Shown: in pieces, positions 44,201 to 51,737 of the stretch
How positions within the stretch are numbered: position 1 is the stretch's first letter
Layout: each line of letters starts with the position of its first letter
Source of the DNA: Bacillota bacterium
GTDB taxonomy: Bacteria; Bacillota; Clostridia; Peptostreptococcales; Acidaminobacteraceae
Direction of reading: 5' to 3'
DNA length: 64,000 nucleotides
Assembly: GCA_025210655.1 (NCBI GenBank)
Contig: JAOARG010000041.1
Coordinates: 1 to 64,000 of the forward strand
Program-made: the position numbers and the translations under genes
Notes under the pieces: generated by a model
Database searches by the model: none
Seen by the model: only the letters and a program-made list of their open reading frames with translations
Told to the model about the DNA's origin: nothing

Positions 44201-46691
44201 GATAAAAGAAGGGGAGTCTCTACCATACTTAAATAAATCTTATGATGCTGAACTTGCAAAAGAGGAAATTAAGGCTGCCCTTGGAGATTGGATACCTTTA
44301 GCAAATAAGGAAGAGATTCAGCAGATTAATAAAGACGAGGCTCTTATATTTGGTGCTGGAACACTTTATGAAGACACCTATACAGGCGGACTTGATAAAA
44401 AGTATATTCTTGTAAAGGATATAGATTTAGAAAATGAAAACTTTATGCCAATAGGATATATAGAGGGGACGTCAAAGGAGTTTACAGGAAAGCTAAAGGG
44501 AAACAAGTTTAAGATTACAAACCTAAAAATAGATAGGGATAAGGGAAAGCAGGGTCTATTTACTATTCTTGGGGAAGGTTCTGAAATAATGGGACTTACC
44601 ATAGAAGGTGCTGATATGAAGACTGGATCATATTCAGGGGTACTTGCTGGTGAGGCAAAGGGAGCTAAGATAGAGGATTGTAAAATCAGTAGTGTAGAAT
44701 ATGATCTACCTAAATATATAGAGGGAAGAAAATATTATGATATAGGTGGATATATAGGCAAAAGTCAGAATACATCTTTTATTGATAATGAGCTAGAAGC
44801 TTTTAATATGGAGATTGCCGATGAATCGCGTCTTAGACCTACACTTAGTGGTTTAGGAGGACTAGCAGGTGAACTTGATGGTGGTATAGTAGAAGACTGT
44901 GATCTAATAGATATAAGACTTGTCCAAAAATTTGATAAGGATACAATGGGAACATATGACATATTGTCCGTGGGTGGTCTATTAGGTAAGGTAAATAACA
45001 GTACAGACAAGACCCTTGAAATAAAGGATAGTAAGGTTGAAGATGTATATATAATGGTTGGTGGACCAGGTGAAAATGAAAATGCTGGTGGATTAATTGG
45101 TCAAATTAATACAAAGGATTCTGTTATAGATACTAATGGTAATATAAGTATTGAAAATTGTAGTGTTGATGGAACCCTCGGAGGTGGCGGTAATTTTAAA
45201 TGGGGTACATCAATTGCCGGAGGTTTCCTAGGACTAGTTGATGGAAGTGGAACTCCTGAGAAAATAATTAAGATAAGTGATTGTGAATCAGATGTAGATA
45301 TAAAAAGTCTATATATACCACCTTATTATACCGATACAGTTAATATGAATGGTGGAATCGGTGGTTTTGTTGGAAGAGCCCTATCTACAGAAATAAGAAA
45401 ATGTAGTGCCAGTGGAAGTCATGGAGAGTATACTCCTTCAGATAATATTGGAGTAGATTTCATAGATGAGTTTGCAACCATAAATGGCTTTGCTGGCTGG
45501 TTAATTGATAGTAAGGTTATTGATTCTAGTGTAGATTGTGAAATATCAGGCAGTGGATGGGGAGGTGCTTTCTCATTTATGATATCTGATTCTGTAATAG
45601 AAAGAGTAAGTGTAAATGCAAGTAATCATTCACGAGCTGGTGGACTTAATTTATCAGGATTTACAGCTACAGCCCAAAATGAAAACACAATAAAAAATTG
45701 CAAGATTATTGGCCGAGGTGAAAAAGTTGGAAATGCAGCTGGTTTGATAGGTAATCTATTAGGGGAAGTGAATTTAGAAAACATTCTTGTTAGCTATAAA
45801 GTCCCAGTAGCTTTGGGTTCAGGAAGTATAATTGGTGATAATGATGGTACGAGAGAACTAAAATCAGCTAAGGCTGTTTACTATAACAAAACATTGAATC
45901 CTATTATATCAATAGGTGGAAACTCTGATGTAAATGATAAGTATGTAGAAGGAAAAACAGAAGAAGACTTAATGAAGATATCAACATTTGCAGACTATGA
46001 TATTTCATTAGAAGATTCAGATGACAATACTGTATGGAAGATAAAAGAAGGTGAATCTTTACCGTATCTAAATAAAGACTATGATTCAACAATAGTTAAG
46101 GAAGATCCGTCTCCAATAATCTTGAAATCAGTAGCTTTGCCAGAAATCAAGGCAGTAAAAGCAGTAGAAGTAATATTAGAAGAGCCAAAGAAAGAAGCAC
46201 CCGTGGCAGAGGAGTCAAAAAAAGAAGCCACTATGACAGAAGAGTCAAAGGAAGAATCTCCTGTGGCAGAAGAGCCGAAAGAAGAAGCTCCTGTGGCAGA
46301 GGAGCCGAAAGAAGAAGCTCCTGTGGCAGAGGAGCCGGAAGAAGAAGCTCCTGTGGTAGAGGAGCCGAAAGAAGAAGTACCTGTGGTAGAGGAGCCGAAA
46401 GAAGAAGTACCTGCGGTAGAAGAATCGAAGGAAGAAGTACCTGCGGCAGATGAGTCGAAGGAAGAAGCTTCTGTAGTAGAAGAGTCAAAGGAAGAAGCTT
46501 CTGTAGTAGAAGAGTCAAAGGAAGAATCCCCTGAAGTAGAAGAGTCAACGGGAGAAGTTCCTGAGGTAGAGGAGACAAAGGAAGAATCTCCTGAGCTAGA
46601 AGAGCTAAAGGAAGAATTTCCTGAGCTAGAAGAGCCAAAGGGAGAATCTCCTGAGCTAGAAGAGCCAAAGGAAGAAGATGAGCTAAAGTAA
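41241..46691 (+). CDS. Large SLH-domain surface protein with duplicated 600-residue module
   Basis: An 1816-residue exported protein. Signal peptide (1-27); three SLH domains (about 32-205: SFSDIEGHWAEDTIKKHAEQ, NYEDVDSNAWYV, SFKDIKELEG) that anchor to secondary wall polymers; a beta-strand-repeat linker (about 215-375); two homologous modules (about 405-1013 and 1015-1615), each starting with WIPLANK-EIQQIN and ending in ESLPYLNK, with GLUG-like GGLxG repeats suggesting a beta-helix; and a C-terminal tail of 17 acidic decapeptides. No LPXTG motif. AAGGGGAATG precedes the start. Probably an adhesin or S-layer-associated structural protein. Confidence 0.88.
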   Translation: MKKVRILSFVLIFALVFTSIQIPVFATNDNNTSFSDIEGHWAEDTIKKHAEQGFLKGYPDGSFKPDQGMKRCELITLINRYFGLQDVSDENYEDVDSNAWYVNETAKAKYYDYVHALNVEPEKEATREDVIDMLALFVDAEEEVHSDVASFKDIKELEGETQENIKNFSEMGYIKGYPGGEFKPDKVINRAEIMTMADSVLGYIVASQEDADNIPKDAKKVSVIKSDIIIDQLNTNGDLYIGPGVKGKVTIKDSNIKGKVEISGGTGEHDVDFTHTTINKIVVTKGKGTPKVNIKDSKINEVKVKRETKIETDEKTTVEKADIHSKSTWEGKGTIKRAYVDSDDVEIKKKPTFVKVTKKNVTVNVEGKEVKKKATAKTSTSSGGMKKKRDHDKVVVPSKPTLEAGWIPLANKDEIQQINREEVLTFGLGTPYEGKYTGGLDKNYILVKDIDLEDENFMPIGYIEGTSKEFTGKLKGNKFKIKNLKIDSDEEKQGLFTILGDGSEIMGLTIEGADMKTGSYSGVLAGEANGAKIEDCEISGVVYDLPKNTAEKWYYDIGGYVGKSKDTSFIDNRLEDFKMEVSDSVVVNPMLSGLGGLVGELDGGKVDNCRLKNIKLSQKYDPIAFQTYNLRCTGGLIGKVNNSSDEILDIKNSSVEDVYIMVGGTGFEDDAGGFIGEIDSSDTDVETKGNIKVENCNVSGVVGGGGHLGNTFGLSLAGGFVGMVNGSGTPDKLIKIINCDAKVDIKELRIGMSFFDTAISIGGIGGFAGRLHFVDVSNCSAEGSYGIYGPSDLTKDAIDEFSTINGFAGWVTDSTIIDSSTDCEIFGNGWGSGFSFMFSDSKMERVDVNVRRHIRIEGLNASSLISWSAGESTIKDCIISGYMDKGQASGGVIGTYSGQFVLENVIINSKIEDYKDSGILMGLTGELKSGKGIYYNKTLNPTIPVGGNSNVNDKYVEGKSQEDLMKISTFVGYDISLEGTDENTVWKIKEGESLPYLNKSYDAELAKEEIKAALGDWIPLANKEEIQQINKDEALIFGAGTLYEDTYTGGLDKKYILVKDIDLENENFMPIGYIEGTSKEFTGKLKGNKFKITNLKIDRDKGKQGLFTILGEGSEIMGLTIEGADMKTGSYSGVLAGEAKGAKIEDCKISSVEYDLPKYIEGRKYYDIGGYIGKSQNTSFIDNELEAFNMEIADESRLRPTLSGLGGLAGELDGGIVEDCDLIDIRLVQKFDKDTMGTYDILSVGGLLGKVNNSTDKTLEIKDSKVEDVYIMVGGPGENENAGGLIGQINTKDSVIDTNGNISIENCSVDGTLGGGGNFKWGTSIAGGFLGLVDGSGTPEKIIKISDCESDVDIKSLYIPPYYTDTVNMNGGIGGFVGRALSTEIRKCSASGSHGEYTPSDNIGVDFIDEFATINGFAGWLIDSKVIDSSVDCEISGSGWGGAFSFMISDSVIERVSVNASNHSRAGGLNLSGFTATAQNENTIKNCKIIGRGEKVGNAAGLIGNLLGEVNLENILVSYKVPVALGSGSIIGDNDGTRELKSAKAVYYNKTLNPIISIGGNSDVNDKYVEGKTEEDLMKISTFADYDISLEDSDDNTVWKIKEGESLPYLNKDYDSTIVKEDPSPIILKSVALPEIKAVKAVEVILEEPKKEAPVAEESKKEATMTEESKEESPVAEEPKEEAPVAEEPKEEAPVAEEPEEEAPVVEEPKEEVPVVEEPKEEVPAVEESKEEVPAADESKEEASVVEESKEEASVVEESKEESPEVEESTGEVPEVEETKEESPELEELKEEFPELEEPKGESPELEEPKEEDELK
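46179..46688 (+). repeat. Seventeen 30-bp tandem repeats encoding acidic decapeptides
   Basis: The 3' end of the SLH gene is 17 in-frame 30-base units encoding variants of EEPKEEAPVA. The first copies drift (EEPKKEAPVA), the middle are nearly identical, and the last change to SPEL. The run ends three bases before the stop. Copy number is likely variable between strains. Confidence 0.92.
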
Positions 46692-46731
46692 GAAGAAACC
46701 ATATGAGATGAAAAAGTAATATTTAAATAGG

Positions 46732-46783
46732 AACCTTGCTATGTAAGCTTGAAAATTAAAGCTTGCAATAGCAAGGTTTTTTT
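46732..46783 (+). terminator. Rho-independent terminator
   Basis: AACCTTGCTAT...AAGCTT pairs with AAGCTTGCAATAGCAAGGTT, followed by TTTTTTT. It ends the SLH gene. The rest of 46784-46998 shows only a probable -10 TATAAT (46955-46960) and the next ribosome site. Confidence 0.85.
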
Positions 46784-46998
46784 AGATTCTTCAAGGTAAT
46801 AGGTTTCTTTTAATGATTTAAGTACTTTTTATGTATTTTTTTGAGTAAATCATAACATATGGAAAAGGTTTTTTTACTAGGCTTTTGTTGTGTGTTCACA
46901 AATGCTTTATAAATCTAAAGTGCAAATCTGTAATGAAATGACAGAATCTTATGATATAATTTCTCCATGCTATAAATTTGATATGGAGGGGATTTTGT

Positions 46999-47730
46999 AT
47001 GAATTTTCAATGTATAAATCAGGATAATCTTGTAGGCTTTCATTCTGAAATTAACAGATGTGGTGAGAACCAGTTTTTTGATGAAGGAATAATTACATAT
47101 AACAAATCAGCTTTTGAATTTTTCCCTAATACCTTTCATGGATCTAGATCTTATAAGAATTTTAAGGATATTCTTTTAAATATAAAAAGAGAAAATGAAA
47201 CTTTTGGTGGTTCTAAAGCATGGAAGGTTTCAACAGATGTACTTAACAAATCAAATGTATCTGAGAACCTCAATGAGTTTAATTGTTATCAAATTAAAAA
47301 TGTTTGCGGTATGGTAAAAAATATAGAGGATACTGATGTACCCTATGAAAATGATATAGAAATAGTGGAGGCAAGATCATATTCAGATGTGAAAATTTGG
47401 TCTACTTTTAATTTGCAGGGGGATATTTATTCATTCTTAGAAATGTCTACTAATCTCAATGTAAAAATGATCACATGTATGTATGAGGGGAAAGAGGCTG
47501 CTACAGCCATCGGATTCGTTTCAAATAACAATATTGGAATCTATCAAATCAACGTTTCAGAAGATTTCGATAAAAATTACTTTTCTAGAGTGCTTATAGA
47601 AAGTCTTTGGGGTATTGGTAAGAAGATGGGCTGTAAAACTAGTTCTTTACAGTGTAATTACTCGGATATAGATTTTTATAATGGATTGGGATACAAGAAG
47701 GAAAATTGCTATGGTGTTATAAAAATATAA
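46999..47730 (+). CDS. GNAT-like acetyltransferase
   Basis: A 243-residue protein. The C-terminal half (about 120-243) follows the GNAT layout: VKMITCMYEGKEAATAIGFVSNNNIGIYQINVSEDFDKNYFSRVLIESLWGIGKKMGCKTSSLQCN and then DIDFYNGLGYKKENCYGVIKI, the classic 'FYxxLGY' end. The usual R/Q-x-x-G-x-G/A acetyl-CoA loop is not clear, so activity is uncertain. The N-terminal half is unfamiliar. ATG 46999 follows TGGAGGGG. It stands alone, with its own promoter region. Confidence 0.7.
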   Translation: MNFQCINQDNLVGFHSEINRCGENQFFDEGIITYNKSAFEFFPNTFHGSRSYKNFKDILLNIKRENETFGGSKAWKVSTDVLNKSNVSENLNEFNCYQIKNVCGMVKNIEDTDVPYENDIEIVEARSYSDVKIWSTFNLQGDIYSFLEMSTNLNVKMITCMYEGKEAATAIGFVSNNNIGIYQINVSEDFDKNYFSRVLIESLWGIGKKMGCKTSSLQCNYSDIDFYNGLGYKKENCYGVIKI

Positions 47731-47975
47731 CAAAGAACGGAAAGTTTACTTTTATTTACATAATTGTTATCTGTCAAGACAGTATTTAAACGTTTACTCT
47801 ACAATTTGTTCCTTAAATGCCAAAATATATGATGAAAAATTACTAGAAGACTAAATTAATATAGTTGATTAAATAATTATGCAAAATCTGCATATAGATA
47901 GATATATTAAGTATTTTTTATATCAAAATCCAAACAAGCAGGTATAAAAATGTAAAAAAAATACATCAGCTTATC
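47731..47975. other. Intergenic stretch with no recognisable feature
   Basis: An AT-rich stretch with only small chance-level hairpins such as ATGCA/TGCAT near 47880. I see no gene here. Confidence 0.4.
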
Positions 47976-48120
47976 TTGATTTTTAATCCCCTTTTATTGT
48001 AGAATTACTATTGAGAGGGGATATACATATACATAATAATAAGAGACCAAACCAACCCAATATAATAGTATGGGTATATCCAAGAGAGAAGAGGGACTGC
48101 ATAATATGCAGTCCCTTTAA
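47976..48120 (+). ncRNA. Candidate small RNA or leader with terminator
   Basis: Promoter-like TTGATT (47976-47981) and TAGAAT (48000-48005), 18 apart, would start a transcript near 48012. It contains GGATATAC (48019-48026) paired with GTATATCC (48074-48081), ACCCA/TGGGT (48055-48059 with 48071-48075), and ends at a strong stem GGGACTGCA/TGCAGTCCC (48093-48115) with a short T run. A separate promoter for the downstream aldolase lies at about 48139-48169. I match it to no known riboswitch class. Confidence 0.4.
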
Positions 48121-48201
48121 TCGTGTATATAAATGATATTGTTCTATTAATGAAAAAGTATGTTATAATTATTTATTATAATTTAATAAGGAGGAGATAA
48201 G

Positions 48202-48846
48202 ATGAAGTTATTTCTAGATACAGCAAATATTGAAGACATTAAAAGAATAAGTACTTGGGGAGTACTTGATGGTGTTACTACTAATCCATCCCTTATTGCC
48301 AAAGAAGGAAAGGAATTTGTAGATGTACTTAATGAGATTACTGCCATTGTAGATGGACCTATCAGTGCAGAGGTTGTAGCAGAGGATCATGAAGAAATGA
48401 TTAAGCAGGGTGTAGAACTTGCAAAGCTACATAAGAACATAATGATTAAAGTTCCAATGTGTGAAGAAGGATTAAAGGCTATTAAGTATTTCAGTGAGAA
48501 TGGAATCCAGACAAACTGTACACTTATTTTCTCGGCAAACCAAGCTCTTCTAGCAGCAAAGGCTGGAGCAACAATAGTAAGCCCATTTGCAGGAAGACTT
48601 GATGATATTGGACATGACGGTATGGAACTAATAAGTGATATATGTGAAATATTCGATTTCTACGGAATAGAGACAGAAGTAATCGCTGCAAGTATAAGAC
48701 ATCCAAAACACGTAGTAGAAGCAGCAAGAGCGGGAGCACATATAGCGACAGTACCTGCTGATGTATACTTAAAAATGCTTGGACATCCTTTAACTGATAT
48801 TGGGATTGAAAAATTTAATAAGGATTGGGAAAAAGCACAAAAGTAA
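48202..48846 (+). CDS. Fructose-6-phosphate aldolase / transaldolase family protein
   Basis: A 214-residue TIM-barrel enzyme of the FSA/TalC group: [29 protein letters not shown], the Schiff-base lysine in [40 protein letters not shown], and [27 protein letters not shown]. Length is that of the short microbial transaldolases, which interconvert sugar phosphates in the pentose pathway; FSA and transaldolase activities cannot be told apart safely by eye. AAGGAGGAG precedes the start. The gene stands alone. Confidence 0.93.
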   Translation: MKLFLDTANIEDIKRISTWGVLDGVTTNPSLIAKEGKEFVDVLNEITAIVDGPISAEVVAEDHEEMIKQGVELAKLHKNIMIKVPMCEEGLKAIKYFSENGIQTNCTLIFSANQALLAAKAGATIVSPFAGRLDDIGHDGMELISDICEIFDFYGIETEVIAASIRHPKHVVEAARAGAHIATVPADVYLKMLGHPLTDIGIEKFNKDWEKAQK

Positions 48847-48850
48847 TATT

Positions 48851-48977
48851 CGTAGGTTGTAGGTCGTAGGTCGTGGTTCGAAAGAGCGTATTTAAACCCG
48901 TTTTATCATTCTGATAAAACGGGTTTTCTTTGTATTTCCGACCTAGGACCTACGAACCACGACCTACGGACCTACAA
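48851..48977. repeat. Second CGTAGGT-type inverted repeat around a terminator
   Basis: TTGTAGGTCGTAGGTCGTGGTTCG (48857-48880) pairs with 48953-48977 with one inserted base. Between the arms is a 15-base-pair terminator (48894-48926). The right arm reaches into the 3' end of the aspartate kinase gene and provides its TAG stop. Same motif and layout as 19232-19351. Confidence 0.75.
48894..48930. terminator. Bidirectional terminator
   Basis: AAACCCGTTTTATCA and TGATAAAACGGGTTT form 15 perfect pairs with a three-base loop, T-rich on the right and A-rich on the left. It serves the aldolase gene and the convergent aspartate kinase. Confidence 0.9.
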
Positions 48978-50177
48978 TTCAAAATGTTCAGCAAGTATCT
49001 TAGTCGCTTTAGCAACATCCTGCTCCTTAATCGTATAAGAAATACTAATTTCAGAAGTTGTAACCTGATAGTATACTATTCCATTTGTGCTTAGTAGTTC
49101 AAATATATCAGATGCTACACCATGTTGTGAGATCATTCCTATTCCTACTACTGATAATTTTGCAAGGTTAGGGTTTAGATAAAATTCTATGTTTCCTAGT
49201 TCTTGCTTAAGGTTTTCTAACAAATCTATTATGTCCTCTGTATACTCTTTTGTTGTTGTGAATGATACGTCAACAAGATTGTTGTGAGGTGCTGTTTGGC
49301 TAATCATATCTATAGAAATTTTTCTAACTGATAATTGATTGAATAAATCTGCTACGTGACTTGCTTCAAATGGTAGATTTCTAACTGATACCATTAGACA
49401 ATCCTTTAGTGTAGTTACCCCTGTTATTACTCTTGTTTCCATATTATCCTCCATCTCTTTAATTATTGTTCCAGCTTCTGTATTATGGCTATTTGCTACT
49501 AGAATTTCTACATTGTATTTCTGTCCTAATTCGACAGCTCTTGTTTCCATTACTCTTGCCCCACGACTAGCTAATTCCATCATTTCGTCGTAAGAAATAT
49601 AGTCAAGTTTTTTGGCTGATGGTACTATTCTTGGATCAACCCCGTATATTCCGTTTACATCTGTGTATATTTCACAGCTTCCACCGAGGCTTGCAGCAAG
49701 TGCGACTGCTGATGTATCAGAGCCTCCACGTCCTAGTGTTGTTATAGACCCGTCGTCAGATCCTCCCTGAAAACCTGCAATAACTACAACCTTATCCTCA
49801 TCTAAATGGTTCACAATATTTTCAGGATTTATATTGTTTATTTTTGCTCTGGTATGGTCATTTGTTGTCACTATACCAGCCTGAATACCTGTAAGGGATA
49901 TTGAATCTAGGCCCAGTTGTTTAAGTGCCATGGACATAAGTGATATTGATATTTGTTCACCTGTTGCCATAAGCATATCCAAATCTCTTTTGTCAGGTTT
50001 GTCAGTTATTTCTTTTGATAATTCTATAAGATTGTTTGTTGTTTTACCCATTGCGGATACAACTACAACTATATTATCACCGTGATTTTTCTTTTCCTTA
50101 ATTCTTTTAGCTATGTTAACTATTTTATCAGTATCACCTACTGATGTTCCCCCGAATTTCATAACTACTGTTGCCAA
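48972..50177 (-). CDS. lysC: Aspartate kinase
   Basis: A 401-residue monofunctional aspartokinase, the first step of the lysine/threonine/methionine pathway. It has KFGGTSVGD at the start, VVVVSAMGKTTN, the catalytic FQGGSDDGSITTLGRGGSDTSAVALAA block, and VNGIYGVDPRIV; two ACT domains (about 265-401) bind feedback amino acids. ATG 50177 follows AGGAGG on the minus strand. The lysine riboswitch upstream identifies the lysine-repressed isoform. Its stop codon lies in a CGTAGGT repeat arm. Confidence 0.95.
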   Translation of the reverse strand: MATVVMKFGGTSVGDTDKIVNIAKRIKEKKNHGDNIVVVVSAMGKTTNNLIELSKEITDKPDKRDLDMLMATGEQISISLMSMALKQLGLDSISLTGIQAGIVTTNDHTRAKINNINPENIVNHLDEDKVVVIAGFQGGSDDGSITTLGRGGSDTSAVALAASLGGSCEIYTDVNGIYGVDPRIVPSAKKLDYISYDEMMELASRGARVMETRAVELGQKYNVEILVANSHNTEAGTIIKEMEDNMETRVITGVTTLKDCLMVSVRNLPFEASHVADLFNQLSVRKISIDMISQTAPHNNLVDVSFTTTKEYTEDIIDLLENLKQELGNIEFYLNPNLAKLSVVGIGMISQHGVASDIFELLSTNGIVYYQVTTSEISISYTIKEQDVAKATKILAEHFEL

Positions 50178-50199
50178 TACTATTCCTCCTTTTTTTCAA

Positions 50200-50241
50200 A
50201 AAACAAAAACAGACATAGGTAAAAGGTAAACCATGCCTGTA
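50200..50241 (-). terminator. Lysine-riboswitch terminator
   Basis: On the minus strand ACAGGCATGGT pairs with ACCTATGTCTGT (with wobbles), followed by TTTTGTTTTTT. It lies between the lysine aptamer and the aspartate kinase start. Confidence 0.75.
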
Positions 50242-50263
50242 ATAAAACAATCCTCTTACCCTT

Positions 50264-50413
50264 ACGTATAATAGCACTCCCTTAACAATCTGGGTAAATT
50301 GTTAACGACAGTACTACGCCTATTAAGCAGTAGTCCCAACGAATTTTGTCCGTTTCGGCAGCTGTTCCTTTCCCATTTGGTACTGATAACACCTGCAGCC
50401 TCTAATATACGTA
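50264..50413 (-). promoter_or_regulatory. Lysine riboswitch (L-box), compact variant
   Basis: Reading the minus strand: GAGGCTGCAG, ATCAGTA (loop E-like), GGGAAAGG, GCTGCCGAA, TTGGGACT, the P4 hairpin ACTAC...GTAGT, ACTGTC, the P5 hairpin TTAACAAT...ATTGTTAA, and GGGAGTGCTA. These are the L-box core segments in correct order, in front of aspartate kinase. However, the P2b and P3 arms are much shorter than usual, leaving no room for the normal L2-L3 kissing loops. Confidence 0.82.
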
Positions 50414-50544
50414 TATGCAGTTTTTATTATTATACACATCTAGGGAAGAAAAGTAAATAAAAATTTACTAATAAGTAGATGAATATTAGTAATTAAATGG
50501 GATATATACTAACTAGTGATAATTAGAATTAAGGAGTAGTTCAT

Positions 50545-51735
50545 ATGGAGAAAAAAGGAATTTTATTTGTAGATGATGAGAAACAAATACTTAAAGCTTT
50601 AAGAAGGCTTTTTATACAGTCGGAATATGATACATATTATGCTGATAATGGTAATGAGGCTCTTGAAATAATGGAAAGTGCAAATATTGATTTGTTAATC
50701 ACAGATGTAAGGATGCCTGGAATGGATGGCTTCGAACTTATGAAGAGGGTCAAGGAAACTTATCCTAGTGTTGTAAGGGTTGCTCTTAGTGGCTATACAG
50801 ACAGTAACAGGATATATAAGGCCCTTGAAGAAAACCTTGCAAGGCTTTACTTATTTAAGCCTTGGGACAATATGGAGCTTGTAAACATTATCAATGGAAT
50901 ATTTTATCTGGAAGAAACTCTAAAGAGTAATGAACTCTTTGAACTGATCAATTCTATTGACGAGCTGCCATCTCTTCCTAATCTATATACCAAGCTTTGT
51001 AGGATGATTGAAGCAGATGAAGACGTAAGTACTATTTCAAAGCTTCTTGATGAAGATGCAGCAATATCTTCACGGGTACTTAGAATTGCAAATTCTGCCT
51101 TTTACGGATCTAGAACTGGTTCCATAAATCAAGCAATAATGTATATTGGTTTGTCAAATGTCAGATCTATAATCCTTACCAACGGCATACTGAATTCTGT
51201 GAATAAGGGGAATGAATATATTAAAGATCTTTGGAAGCATTTTTCCACTACTAACCAGTTGTCAAAGATGTTTTTTGAAAAGATATTTGATAAAAAGATG
51301 CCCCCTATATATGGTTCGGCAGGACTTTTACATGATATAGGCAAACTTGTAATTATTAAAAACAACAAAGAAGAGTATGAAAAGATAAGTAAAGATTTAG
51401 AAACCAGTGATGAAACATATTCAGAACTTGAAAAGAATGTACTTGATATTGGACATGAATTATTAGGAGGATATCTGCTTAACTGGTGGGGAATACCTGT
51501 ACCTATAGTAGAGGCTGCACTTTTCCATCATGATCCTCTAAATGATAATTGTATATATAAAGATCTAGCGATTACTGTAAATATTGCAAATTATTATTCG
51601 TGGGAATTTTTAGGTATGGAGAAATATCAAGACCCAATGTCTTTGGAGGTACTTGATTATCTTAAACTAGAAAAGGATGTACTGGATGGATATTTTGAAT
51701 CATTCAAGGATGAAATTAAAGTAATGGAGTGGTGA
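50545..51735 (+). CDS. Response regulator with HDOD output domain
   Basis: A 396-residue two-domain protein. The receiver (about 1-120) has D10-D11, phospho-acceptor D54 (ITDVRMPGMDGFE), SGYT and KPWDN. The HDOD domain (about 140-330) begins with ELPSLPNLYTKL and contains SRVLRIANSAFYG, INQAIMYIGLSNVRSI and GLLHDIGKLV; here the HD pair is kept, so a metal site is possible, whereas many HDODs lack it. HDOD proteins link signalling to gene control or nucleotide second messengers. First gene of the signalling cluster; the next gene starts two bases past its stop. Confidence 0.9.
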   Translation: MEKKGILFVDDEKQILKALRRLFIQSEYDTYYADNGNEALEIMESANIDLLITDVRMPGMDGFELMKRVKETYPSVVRVALSGYTDSNRIYKALEENLARLYLFKPWDNMELVNIINGIFYLEETLKSNELFELINSIDELPSLPNLYTKLCRMIEADEDVSTISKLLDEDAAISSRVLRIANSAFYGSRTGSINQAIMYIGLSNVRSIILTNGILNSVNKGNEYIKDLWKHFSTTNQLSKMFFEKIFDKKMPPIYGSAGLLHDIGKLVIIKNNKEEYEKISKDLETSDETYSELEKNVLDIGHELLGGYLLNWWGIPVPIVEAALFHHDPLNDNCIYKDLAITVNIANYYSWEFLGMEKYQDPMSLEVLDYLKLEKDVLDGYFESFKDEIKVMEW

Positions 51736-51737
51736 TT

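Noticed and set aside
46079-46702. A 207-residue Ser-rich open frame on the minus strand
   Set aside because: It is the mirror of the 30-bp repeats in the SLH gene; its SSSFGSSATGA repeat is an artefact of the coding repeat.
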